From Anaerolineaceae bacterium UBA6133 (GTDB lineage Bacteria; Chloroflexota; Anaerolineae; Anaerolineales; Anaerolineaceae), in assembly GCA_002435825.1 (NCBI GenBank), contig DIVL01000023.1, positions 1 to 34,746 on the forward strand: DNA of 34,746 nucleotides, read 5' to 3'. The position numbers and the translations under genes were made by a program. Below, in pieces: positions 1 to 7,011 of the stretch. Within the stretch, counting starts at the first letter, position 1; each line of letters opens with the position of its first letter. The notes beneath the pieces were generated by a model, which saw only the letters and a program-made list of their open reading frames with translations, was not told the origin of the DNA and made no database searches.

Positions 1-45
1 GAATTGTCTCGCCCTACGGCCACTTTGTCTCGTCCTACGAGTACT
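1..45. repeat. 21-bp tandem repeat, copy 1 (2 units, cut by window edge)
   Basis: Two units share the core tgtctYgYcctacg, starting at 5 and 26 (21-bp period). The whole 45-bp block recurs at 251-295 with four mismatches. No reading frame here looks like a real gene. It may continue left of the window. Function unknown; it is probably part of a dispersed intergenic repeat. Confidence 0.7.
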
Positions 46-102
46 GATTTTTATTTATCAAGGGATGACAAGCAGAATGTCGTACTGTTATTCGTAGGGC
101 GT

Positions 103-237
103 GATTGAGGGCACCGTTAACAAAGTGATGGATGAACGTATCGTGCCCTCAATCCGCCGTTGCGAATGATCGAGGCTTGATGGCGGATTGGAAGTACATC
201 AAGGTCGTTGCATAAACACGTGTGCAGTACTTCCAAT
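103..237. repeat. Cluster of three inverted repeats
   Basis: Three inverted repeats lie in a row: 103-114 with 143-154 (gattgagggcac and its complement, 12 bp), 151-158 with 182-189 (aatccgcc/ggcggatt, 8 bp), and 187-197 with 227-237 (attggaagtac and its complement, 11 bp). Consecutive arms overlap slightly, so the hairpins would compete or interlock if transcribed. The region lies downstream of coaD on the minus strand and holds no credible gene. Confidence 0.6.
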
Positions 238-311
238 CTCGCCCTACAACGAATTGTCTTGCCCTACGGCCACTTTGTCTTGTCCTACGGGCACTTCGTC
301 TCGCCATGCGA
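234..311. repeat. 21-bp tandem repeat, copy 2 (about 4 units)
   Basis: Units begin at about 234, 255, 276 and 297, each carrying a version of tctYgYcctac. The last unit is degenerate (gtctcgccatgcg). The middle two units match copy 1 at 1-45. Because 21 bp is seven codons, one frame reads as a short peptide repeat (SCPTATL, SCPTGTS), but there is no ribosome binding site or conserved gene shape, so I regard it as non-coding. Confidence 0.7.
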
Positions 312-365
312 TTAACTGTGCCCGCAAAGCAAGGTGCTCCGGTGGGAGCAAGTACTGCTCGCTGA

Positions 366-884
366 TTACTCCGTAGGATTGGTTTGTGGTTTGGGGTCTT
401 CGACCAGATCCTTAAAGCGCTCTATTAGCGCCAGGTTCACGATTGACGGAACCATGCTGCTCACATCCCCGCCTAAAGAAGCAATTTCCTTTACCGTCGA
501 GGAAGAAAGAAAAGTATTTTCTTCGTTCGTGATCAGAGCTATTGTGTCAATCTCGCTATCCAGGCGGTTGTTTGCCAGCGCCATGCGGAATTCGTATTCG
601 AAATCTGAGAACACCCGCAACCCCCTCACAATCGCTTTGGCCCCGATTTCCCGCGCAAAACCCACCGTCAGACCAGAATAACCCAGGACTGTGATCCGGC
701 CCTCCGACCTGAGCACTTCCCGCACCAGGCTGATGCGCTGCTCTGGGGAAAAAAGCAGATTCTTAAGCGGCTTATCATAGACCGCGACAATCACTTCATC
801 AAACAGGCACGCAGCTCGCTTGGCGATATCCACATGCCCATAGTGAATGGGGTCAAAAGTACCGGGGAACAGGACTTTTGTCAT
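366..884 (-). CDS. coaD: Pantetheine-phosphate adenylyltransferase
   Basis: This enzyme transfers AMP from ATP to 4'-phosphopantetheine, giving dephospho-CoA, the penultimate step of coenzyme A synthesis in the cytoplasm. The 172-residue protein opens with the nucleotidyltransferase motif FPGTFDPIHYGH, containing the HxGH-type signature. It continues with GLRVFSDFEYEF and the late FLSSSTVKEIA motif, all characteristic of CoaD. Length is slightly above the usual 160 because of a short charged, proline-containing tail. Its ATG overlaps the recG stop codon as TGATG, so the two genes are almost certainly co-transcribed and translationally coupled. I see no strong terminator after it; a weak 5-bp hairpin lies at 336-349. 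Confidence 0.97.
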   Translation of the reverse strand: MTKVLFPGTFDPIHYGHVDIAKRAACLFDEVIVAVYDKPLKNLLFSPEQRISLVREVLRSEGRITVLGYSGLTVGFAREIGAKAIVRGLRVFSDFEYEFRMALANNRLDSEIDTIALITNEENTFLSSSTVKEIASLGGDVSSMVPSIVNLALIERFKDLVEDPKPQTNPTE

Positions 885-3382
885 CAGCTCACATCTCCCT
901 CGCCATCGTTTGATGGCAAAATTTTTCCAACAGCCTGCTTCAAAGGCAGGTGTTCAGGCAATTCCAGACCAGGGTCTGCTTCCAGCACTTCCTCGGCAAC
1001 CTCCCGGGCAAGATGGATCAGGCGCACGTCCGCCAGCGAAGCCATTTTGAACTCGTTGAAACCCGCCTGGCGGGTGCCAAGGAAGTCACCAGGACCCCTG
1101 TCTTTGAGGTCCTGCTCTGCCAGCACAAAGCCGTCGTTCGTCTGGGTCATGACTAACAGGCGCTTATTTTCAGCAATATCTTCTGTGTCTGGTATCAGGA
1201 AACAATGGGAAGGCGCATCGCCGCGCCCCACCCGACCCCGGAACTGGTGCAACTGAGCCAGACCAAAGCGGTTGGCTCCCTCTATGATCATGATCGTGGC
1301 ATTGGGAATATCCACGCCCACTTCGACCACCGAAGTCGAGACCAGGATGTCAAAATCGCCTTTGCGAAAACGCAGCATCACATCGTCTTTCTCAGCAGGC
1401 TTGAGCCTTCCATGCACCAACCCCACCCGCAGTTCAGGGAAGACTTCCTTCTGGAGGCGTTCCTGCTCTTCCACTGCTGCCTTGACTTCCTCGTTTTCGC
1501 CAGCTTCCACCAGCGGATAAATAATGAATGCCTGGTGACCAAGCTCCACTTCGTCCCGGATGCGGTCATAAACTCTTTCCCGCTCAGCAGGGAAGGCAAT
1601 GCTGGTTGTGACTGGGATGCGTCCCTTGGGCATCTCGTCCATCACACTCACATCCAGTCCGCCAAACACCGTCAGTTGGAGAGAGCGTGGGATTGGTGTA
1701 GCGGTCATGACCAGCAGATGGGGATTATCGCCCTTGTTTCGCAGGGCTGCGCGTTGGGCAACGCCAAAGCGATGCTGCTCATCCACAACTGCCATCTGCA
1801 AATTCTGAAATCTGACCGGGTCTTCGATCAGCGCGTGCGTGCCAATCAGGAGTTTGATGTAGCCATTTTCCAAGCCTGCGGCAATTTCCTTGCGATCCGA
1901 CGTGGTGGTATCCCCGGTCAACAAGCGCACCTGACCAGGCTCAAGGAATGGCTCCCTTTTTCCTCGCTTTTCGGTCATAAGACGCAGCGAGGTTTGGTAG
2001 TGCTGGTCTGCCAAAATGCCTGTGGGTGCCATAAAAGCCGCCTGGGCGCCGTGAGAAATGACCATTGCCATCCCAACCAGCGCAACCACGGTCTTGCCAG
2101 AGCCGACATCTCCCTGCAAGAGGCGGTTCATGGGATGAGCGCTCGAGACATCCTTTCGGATCTCATCGATAGTGCGCATCTGGGCAGCAGTAAGTTCATA
2201 AGGGAGCGAGTCAATGCGTGTCTGCAGCCAGGCATCCGTAACCGGATAGGATTTTCCGCTTAACTCCAGCCATTGCCGTTTCTGCTGGATGATGCCAAGC
2301 TGTTGGAGAAAGAGCTCATCAAAAGCCAGCCGTCTTTGTGCGGCTGTGAGGTTTTGCATATCGTCAGGGAAATGCACCTGGTTGAGGGCTTGCTGCAATC
2401 CAATCACCCTGGCACGCTGCTGTATCTGTTCGGTCAGAGTTTCGCTGATCCGCGGAATCCAGTACTTCAAGGTCGAAAAAATCGTCCGGCGCAGCCACTT
2501 TTGGGTGACTTTGGCTGTCAGCGGATAAACTGGCACAATGCGGTTGGTGTTCAGCTGCTGCTGGTCGAGGGTTTCATACTCCGGGTGCCAGATAACGGGT
2601 CGCCCCAGGTAGATATCAATCCTCCCGGAGATGGAAATCATCATATCTTGGCGCAAACTGCGAAGAAGCCATTCCTGGTTGAACCACAACAGCCTCATGC
2701 TGCCGGTTGAATCAGAAACAACTACTTCAATCAGGATGCGCCCTTTGCGAGTTTCGAACCGGGTGATGTTATTGACAGTGGCAACAATGGTCGCCTCTTC
2801 GCCAACGCGCAGCTGGTTGATGGTTTTTAATTTCGAATAATCATCGTAGCGGCGCGGGAAATGGTAAAGCAGGTCGCGTATGCTGAAAATATCAAGCTTT
2901 GCCAGGTTCTTTACCTGGTTATCCCCCACGCCCCGAATGACACCAACGGATGCGTCCAGACCCATTTGGGGTTGATTGGGCTTTGCTGGCGGGGCTGGAT
3001 TTTTTGAGCTTTTCGCTTGGCTGGGCTGCTTTGCTGATTTTGAGGCAGGTGTGGTTTGTGTGGGTTTTGAGACCGACTGAGTAATAGGTTTTATGGCTGG
3101 CTCGCCACCGGGCGCTGGAGGGAAATTGCCAATCTCTGTCAAACCCAGCCAGGAAGTCAGTTCGATCAGGTCTTTCCGGCGGTCCTCAGAGGATTTTCCT
3201 TCATACTTGCGTAAGAGTTGCGAAACCTTCGCGATGAGGGGTTCTGGCAATCCAGACTCACGCGCTTCAGCTGGCCAGGCGTTTGCCAGCGCTCCAAATC
3301 CCCCCACCACCGCGGTATTTTGATAGCCCTTGCTGCGTTCCAGCTTGATGAAATTTGCGTACTTTTCTGTGACTTTAGCCAT
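884..3382 (-). CDS. recG: ATP-dependent DNA helicase RecG
   Basis: RecG is a double-stranded DNA translocase that remodels stalled replication forks and branch-migrates Holliday junctions. The 832-residue protein has a wedge/OB domain from about residue 145, then superfamily 2 helicase lobes with Walker A GDVGSGKT (424-431), the DEQH box (534-537), TATPIPRS and the C-terminal QFRGRVGRG motif. E. coli RecG is about 690 residues. The extra length is an N-terminal extension of about 140 residues: a small predicted helical part (1-85), then a linker rich in Ser, Pro, Lys and Gln (95-140). The ATG at 3382 has only a weak ribosome binding site (GGGTCGTGGT), so a later start within the extension cannot be excluded. 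Upstream is a repeat-filled gap, so recG-coaD probably has its own promoter. Confidence 0.96.
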   Translation of the reverse strand: MAKVTEKYANFIKLERSKGYQNTAVVGGFGALANAWPAEARESGLPEPLIAKVSQLLRKYEGKSSEDRRKDLIELTSWLGLTEIGNFPPAPGGEPAIKPITQSVSKPTQTTPASKSAKQPSQAKSSKNPAPPAKPNQPQMGLDASVGVIRGVGDNQVKNLAKLDIFSIRDLLYHFPRRYDDYSKLKTINQLRVGEEATIVATVNNITRFETRKGRILIEVVVSDSTGSMRLLWFNQEWLLRSLRQDMMISISGRIDIYLGRPVIWHPEYETLDQQQLNTNRIVPVYPLTAKVTQKWLRRTIFSTLKYWIPRISETLTEQIQQRARVIGLQQALNQVHFPDDMQNLTAAQRRLAFDELFLQQLGIIQQKRQWLELSGKSYPVTDAWLQTRIDSLPYELTAAQMRTIDEIRKDVSSAHPMNRLLQGDVGSGKTVVALVGMAMVISHGAQAAFMAPTGILADQHYQTSLRLMTEKRGKREPFLEPGQVRLLTGDTTTSDRKEIAAGLENGYIKLLIGTHALIEDPVRFQNLQMAVVDEQHRFGVAQRAALRNKGDNPHLLVMTATPIPRSLQLTVFGGLDVSVMDEMPKGRIPVTTSIAFPAERERVYDRIRDEVELGHQAFIIYPLVEAGENEEVKAAVEEQERLQKEVFPELRVGLVHGRLKPAEKDDVMLRFRKGDFDILVSTSVVEVGVDIPNATIMIIEGANRFGLAQLHQFRGRVGRGDAPSHCFLIPDTEDIAENKRLLVMTQTNDGFVLAEQDLKDRGPGDFLGTRQAGFNEFKMASLADVRLIHLAREVAEEVLEADPGLELPEHLPLKQAVGKILPSNDGEGDVS

Positions 3383-3464
3383 ACCACGACCCGTTTCCCA
3401 TGCCTAATCATAATCGATTTACGCCTGTTTTCCTATTGAGCACGAAGGATAAAAGGCGCGCGCC

Positions 3465-3504
3465 GACTGGATTACAGCAAGGAAAAGGCAGGCCGGTTCC
3501 CTAC
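3465..3504. repeat. 40-bp dispersed repeat, copy A
   Basis: This block matches 3616-3655 with five mismatches in 40 bp. It ends in ttccctac. A third, partial copy begins at 3659 (gaccggatta, then aaggaaaaggca). The copies occupy the gap between recG and fakA and do not code for anything recognisable. Confidence 0.7.
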
Positions 3505-3521
3505 AAAAAGGCGATTCTTAG

Positions 3522-3720
3522 GGCTTGTGGGGTTGATGCAGGCATCAACCATTTTGTGTGATAAGAAAATCAATCAAACTTAACAAAACAACCACGTAGG
3601 GTCGACGCCTGCGTCGACCGGATTGCAGCGAGGAACAGGCAGGCCAGTTCCCTACGATGACCGGATTAAGACAAGGAAAAGGCATACCCTGCTTCGCGGG
3701 CACAGGTGCCTTTTCCCTAC
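3522..3720. repeat. Cluster of palindromic intergenic repeats (GTAGGG...CCCTAC type)
   Basis: Three strong hairpins occur in about 200 bp. One is ggttgatg-cagg-catcaacc (3531-3550). One is ggtcgacgc-ct-gcgtcgacc (3600-3619), sitting inside a 60-bp unit that begins gtaggg and ends ccctac (3596-3655). The third pairs 3675-3684 with 3707-3716 (ggaaaaggca/tgccttttcc), and its unit also ends ccctac. The repeated outer motif suggests a family of small non-autonomous elements or structured spacers. The gap 3440-3920 contains no credible gene. Confidence 0.65.
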
Positions 3721-3881
3721 AATGACCAAACAACAAGGAGGAAGGGGCAAGAAAGTACCCTATGAAGCGCGTGTGTTGATTCGTGAAGCGAAATCTGCTA
3801 AGACCGCTACGCGCAATCTCGTTAATTTTTAAAATGCTATGTTGACTCCACAGTCAATTATGGCTCTCAAACCGAATTTAA

Positions 3882-3901
3882 AAACGGTCTTGCGACCGTT
3901 T
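3882..3901 (-). terminator. Rho-independent terminator of fakA
   Basis: An 8-bp stem (aaacggtc/gaccgttt) with loop ttgc lies just after the fakA stop. On the minus strand it is followed by a T-rich stretch (TTTTTAAATT). Placement and structure fit an intrinsic terminator ending the asp23-fakA transcript. Confidence 0.75.
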
Positions 3902-3920
3902 CAAAATTTCACTGCAAATC

Positions 3921-5603
3921 CTACTCAAAGGCAATGATCAACTGGTAGTGCAGCTGACCGCCTTCGTGGATTTCGAGCTCTTTATCCGGATAATCCTCGC
4001 GAATACCATCACCGAGCTTGTTGACCTCCTGCCGGGTTATCCCTTCGCCGTAGAAGAGTGTGACTCGTTCAATATCGTCCAGATTTGCCTTCTGGAACAA
4101 CTCCATCAGTGCTCCTTCAATCGTCGCCGCGGATGATACCAGCTTGCCATCATAAAGCGCAATGACCTGACCCTTTTCCACCTGCACGCCTTCGATCTCT
4201 ACTGAGCGCGTCGAGATGGTAATTTCGCCGGTATGCACCTCGGTGATCGCCTCACGCATGGATTCTTCATTTTCCTCAAGCGTGCCATCCGGGATCAGGC
4301 GCAGCATGGCTGCGAAGCCCTGGGGGGCATTGCGGGTTGGTATGATGGCAATCTTCTTGACGCTGACCTTGGCGGCGTTCTGGGCAGCCAGGATAATATT
4401 CTTGTTGTTCGGCAATATGACAATTTTGTCGGTCGGCAGGTTCTCAAAGGCTGCTACCAGCTCTTTGACACTGGGGTTCATCGTTTGCCCGCCCTGCACG
4501 ATGGCTGCCACTCCAAGGCTGGCAAAGATGCGCGAGAGACCCTCCCCCGGAGAAACCGCCACCACTGCCACCTCACCAGGATTTACGGGTGCAAGGGTGA
4601 GTTTGGCTTCTTCCTTTCCAAGACCGTTCATCTGGTCCTGGAGGTTTTCCATCATGATTTTCTTGACCGTTCCCAGGCTTTCGGTGTACGCAATCGGTTC
4701 ATAACGTTTATCCACTGCGGTATGGATGTGCATCCGGTAAATACCTTCACCCTCACCCACCTGAATGCTCGTGCCGATCTCAGTCAGGCCTTCATAGTAA
4801 TGTTCCAAAACGAAATTACCGTTGGGAGAGAAGTCGATCACGACTTCATAATCCTGCCCCTCTTCAACGGTTTCCAGGGCGTGGCTCAGGTCAAGTTCCG
4901 CCAGTGGGCGCAATGCTGCGCCGGATGCGTCCAGCGAGAGCCCCTGCAGCATGCGCAGCATGCCTTCAAAGATATAGAACAAGCCCATGCCGCCCGAGTC
5001 CACCACGCCGGCTTGCTTTAGGATTGGCAGCAGTTCGGGCGTGTTTTTCACACTCTCATCACCGGCAGCTACGATCGCCACCAGCATATGGCTGAGGCTG
5101 GATTCGTCCTTCAGCGCTTCCTCTGCCGCAGTGGTCATATCCTTCATAACGGTCAGGATCGTGCCTTCCACAGGACGAACAACACCCTTATAGGCGGTGT
5201 TGCGGCCTTCCTGCATGGCGCGCATCAACAAACCGGTATCCATCGTTTCGTAATGGTCCAGCGCGCGTGAAAAACCGCGCCAGATCTGCGAAAGGATGAC
5301 ACCGCTGTTGCCTCTGGCACCCATCAGAGCGCCTTGAGCAAAATGACGACCAGTTTCACCGACATTCGTCGAGCGATTCTGATAGGCCTCAGCAAAGGCT
5401 GCCTGCATGGTGAGGACCATGTTGGTACCAGTGTCACCATCAGGCACCGGAAAGACGTTTAAAGAGTTGACATACTGCTGGTTGGTTGTCAACCAGAGCA
5501 GACCAGCTTCAAAGAGTAGCATAAGCCCATCGCCTTTGATGGGAGACTGTAACAGCCGGTGGCGTTCCGCCTCATCAGGCAGGGTTCGAGATGTATCGTT
5601 CAT
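3921..5603 (-). CDS. fakA: DAK2/DegV-partner fatty acid kinase, FakA-like
   Basis: FakA (YloV family) phosphorylates fatty acids held by a separate FakB (DegV-family) protein, making acyl-phosphate for phospholipid synthesis. The 560-residue protein has the N-terminal DhaL/DAK2 ATP-binding domain, with PDGDTGTNM at 54-62 (the aspartates bind Mg-ATP) and GARGNSG at 95-101. Middle and C-terminal domains typical of the family follow, including VDSGGMGLFY, and ending in an LIIAFE tail. It lies 20 bp after asp23, the standard yloU-yloV pairing. No fakB is in the window, so the carrier must be encoded elsewhere. The start has AGGTG four bases upstream. Family assignment is firm; kinase function is inferred from the characterised Staphylococcus protein. 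Confidence 0.92.
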   Translation of the reverse strand: MNDTSRTLPDEAERHRLLQSPIKGDGLMLLFEAGLLWLTTNQQYVNSLNVFPVPDGDTGTNMVLTMQAAFAEAYQNRSTNVGETGRHFAQGALMGARGNSGVILSQIWRGFSRALDHYETMDTGLLMRAMQEGRNTAYKGVVRPVEGTILTVMKDMTTAAEEALKDESSLSHMLVAIVAAGDESVKNTPELLPILKQAGVVDSGGMGLFYIFEGMLRMLQGLSLDASGAALRPLAELDLSHALETVEEGQDYEVVIDFSPNGNFVLEHYYEGLTEIGTSIQVGEGEGIYRMHIHTAVDKRYEPIAYTESLGTVKKIMMENLQDQMNGLGKEEAKLTLAPVNPGEVAVVAVSPGEGLSRIFASLGVAAIVQGGQTMNPSVKELVAAFENLPTDKIVILPNNKNIILAAQNAAKVSVKKIAIIPTRNAPQGFAAMLRLIPDGTLEENEESMREAITEVHTGEITISTRSVEIEGVQVEKGQVIALYDGKLVSSAATIEGALMELFQKANLDDIERVTLFYGEGITRQEVNKLGDGIREDYPDKELEIHEGGQLHYQLIIAFE

Positions 5604-5623
5604 TCAGCACCTATAAGCATTTA

Positions 5624-5980
5624 TTAATCTGGGTTACTTATTCGTAAGCCCCTGACATGGACATCTACCCGTTTGACCGGGATTCCCATGGTTTTTTCAA
5701 CACTATACTTGACACTTTCCGCGACCGAATCTGCCACCGATTTGATACGCAGTCCGTATTCGATGACCAGATTGAGCTCGAGTGAGACACCGTCTTCCTC
5801 TGAATTGACCAAAATACCCACATCGGCTTCTTTTTTGAAGAAGCGTGAGACTGTCTCAGCAGGATTAGCCGGTGCCAGGCTGATTACGCCATAAGATTGT
5901 AAGGCAGCATTGCGGGCAACCGTCTTGATTGCCTGCGGGAGGATGTAGATGCTGCCCTTTTGATTACTTTGAGTTGTCAT
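5624..5980 (-). CDS. Asp23/Gls24 family protein (YloU-like)
   Basis: This 118-residue protein belongs to the Asp23/Gls24 (DUF322) family. Visible features are the N-terminal GSIYILPQAIKTVARNAA stretch, a central acidic strand, and the C-terminal VDVHVRGLRI. Family members are associated with the envelope or alkaline stress in Firmicutes; the biochemical role is not settled. There is no signal peptide or membrane segment, so it is cytoplasmic unless tethered by a partner. It directly precedes fakA, a conserved pairing. The ATG has a good ribosome binding site (AGAGGA, about six bases upstream). It is divergent from rpmB across a 124-bp control region. Confidence 0.92.
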   Translation of the reverse strand: MTTQSNQKGSIYILPQAIKTVARNAALQSYGVISLAPANPAETVSRFFKKEADVGILVNSEEDGVSLELNLVIEYGLRIKSVADSVAESVKYSVEKTMGIPVKRVDVHVRGLRISNPD

Positions 5981-6034
5981 AGAAATCCTCTTTCTCCGCT
6001 AAAATTACTTGATTCTTTCTTTGTTATCTGGTAT

Positions 6035-6040
6035 TATAAT
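6035..6040 (+). promoter_or_regulatory. Candidate -10 box, rpmB/asp23 divergent promoter region
   Basis: A perfect TATAAT lies 65 bp before rpmB. It sits inside the palindrome attataat (6033-6040), so a -10 box is readable on both strands and could serve asp23 too. No convincing -35 box is visible at 16-18 bp on either strand. A second TATAAT at 6082-6087 is too close to the rpmB ribosome binding site to be its main promoter. Confidence 0.4.
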
Positions 6041-6104
6041 TTCTTGCGTGTGTAGAAGTATGCACACATGCAGCCTGATATTATAATGCATAAGAGGTAA
6101 CAAG

Positions 6105-6290
6105 ATGGCAAAGTGCAGTCAATGTGGCAAAACCACAACTTTCGGTCATAATCGCAGTCACTCGCTGGTGGCAACCCGGCGTAAATTTCTGCCCAATCTT
6201 CAGCGCGTTTCTGTGATGGAGAATGGCAGAAAAGTTCGTAGAGTCCTCTGCGCACGCTGCATCAAGACTTTGACCAAAAACTACAACTAG
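6105..6290 (+). CDS. rpmB: 50S ribosomal protein L28
   Basis: L28 is a small protein of the large ribosomal subunit. The 61-residue sequence begins MAKCSQCGK and has the family pattern with TTFGHNRSHS and RKFLPNLQRV. It is the zinc-binding ('C+') form, with two cysteine pairs at residues 4/7 and 49/52 forming a zinc ribbon. The start has GAGGT seven bases upstream. It stands alone between converging rpe and diverging asp23, as in Bacillus-type clusters. An inverted repeat in the leader (gtgtg/cacac around 6047-6068) could form a hairpin, but regulation is not demonstrated. Confidence 0.97.
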   Translation: MAKCSQCGKTTTFGHNRSHSLVATRRKFLPNLQRVSVMENGRKVRRVLCARCIKTLTKNYN

Positions 6291-6308
6291 TTTGTTAACC
6301 CACAAACG

Positions 6309-6338
6309 ATCAAAAAGTCGCGTTTGCGGCTTTTTTGA
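6309..6338. terminator. Bidirectional terminator between rpmB and rpe
   Basis: A 10-bp stem (aaaaagtcgc 6312-6321 with gcggcttttt 6326-6335, one G-T pair, loop gttt) has A-rich and T-rich flanks. It therefore ends in T runs when read from either side. It lies between the converging ends of rpmB and rpe and probably serves both. Confidence 0.85.
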
Positions 6339-6340
6339 TT

Positions 6341-7000
6341 TTAATTCAATGCCTCTCGCAAAGCACACACCCCACCAGCAATGCCTTCAGGATGTTTGAA
6401 AACAGCAGTTCCAGCCACGAAGTTACGCGCGCCAGCATCGTAAGTGGCGCGGATAGTGGCTGCCGTAATGCCGCCGTCCACCTGGACAATGGCTTTTGAT
6501 CCATGTGCGTCGAGAATGGCGCGGGTCTGGCGGATCTTCTCGACCGCCTGGGGTATGAACACCTGTCCGCCAAAACCAGGATTGACCGACATGATCAGCA
6601 CCATTTCCACCATATCCGCCAGAAGCTCAAGTGGTTCCACGGGCGTGCCTGGATTGAACGTCAGACCGGGCTTCACGCCCAGTTCACGAATGGACTGCAA
6701 GGTGCGGTGGATATGCGGGCAGGTTTCATAGTGCACTGTCAGGCAATCTGCCCCGGCATTGGCAAAAGATTTCAGGTGCTTTTCTGGCTCAACGATCATC
6801 AGATGCACATCCAAAGGCAGGGAAGTCATCTTCTTGCAGGCTGCGACGATATCGGGACCAAAAGTAATGTTCGGGACAAATCTTCCGTCCATCACATCGA
6901 TGTGGATGGCGTCTGCGCCAGCCGCTTCACAGGCTTGCAGATCCGCGCCCAGTCGCGTCAAGTCAGCAGAAAGAATTGAAGGGGAAATCAGAGCAGCCAT
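6341..7000 (-). CDS. rpe: Ribulose-phosphate 3-epimerase
   Basis: This enzyme interconverts ribulose 5-phosphate and xylulose 5-phosphate in the non-oxidative pentose phosphate pathway. The 219-residue TIM barrel has the family signatures SPSILSADL at the N-terminus, HIDVMDGRFVPN (metal-binding His and Asp), GFGGQVFI and the phosphate-binding VDGGI. I chose the ATG at 7000 because GAGGTG lies just upstream and the protein then starts at the conserved MAALISPSIL. An in-frame ATG at 7012 overlaps the pknB stop (TAATG) but lacks a ribosome binding site. A longer frame to 7105 lies inside pknB and is not credible. It follows pknB with an 11-bp gap, so the two are likely one transcript. Confidence 0.96.
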   Translation of the reverse strand: MAALISPSILSADLTRLGADLQACEAAGADAIHIDVMDGRFVPNITFGPDIVAACKKMTSLPLDVHLMIVEPEKHLKSFANAGADCLTVHYETCPHIHRTLQSIRELGVKPGLTFNPGTPVEPLELLADMVEMVLIMSVNPGFGGQVFIPQAVEKIRQTRAILDAHGSKAIVQVDGGITAATIRATYDAGARNFVAGTAVFKHPEGIAGGVCALREALN

Positions 7001-7011
7001 GTCACCTCGCA

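Noticed and set aside
1..311. CRISPR array
   Set aside because: Units are directly tandem at 21 bp with no unique spacers, and no cas genes are present.
188..376. Small open frame with a Cys-Pro-Thr peptide repeat
   Set aside because: The peptide repeat is produced by the 21-bp DNA tandem repeat; no ribosome binding site.
1205..2263. Long open frame of 352 codons on the plus strand
   Set aside because: It lies wholly antisense to recG, has no ribosome binding site, and its composition is that of a reversed helicase gene.
3623..3832. Small basic open frame between recG and fakA
   Set aside because: It is made almost entirely of the intergenic repeat units and has no start signal.
4233..5021. 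Open frame of 262 codons on the plus strand
   Set aside because: Antisense shadow of fakA without start signals.
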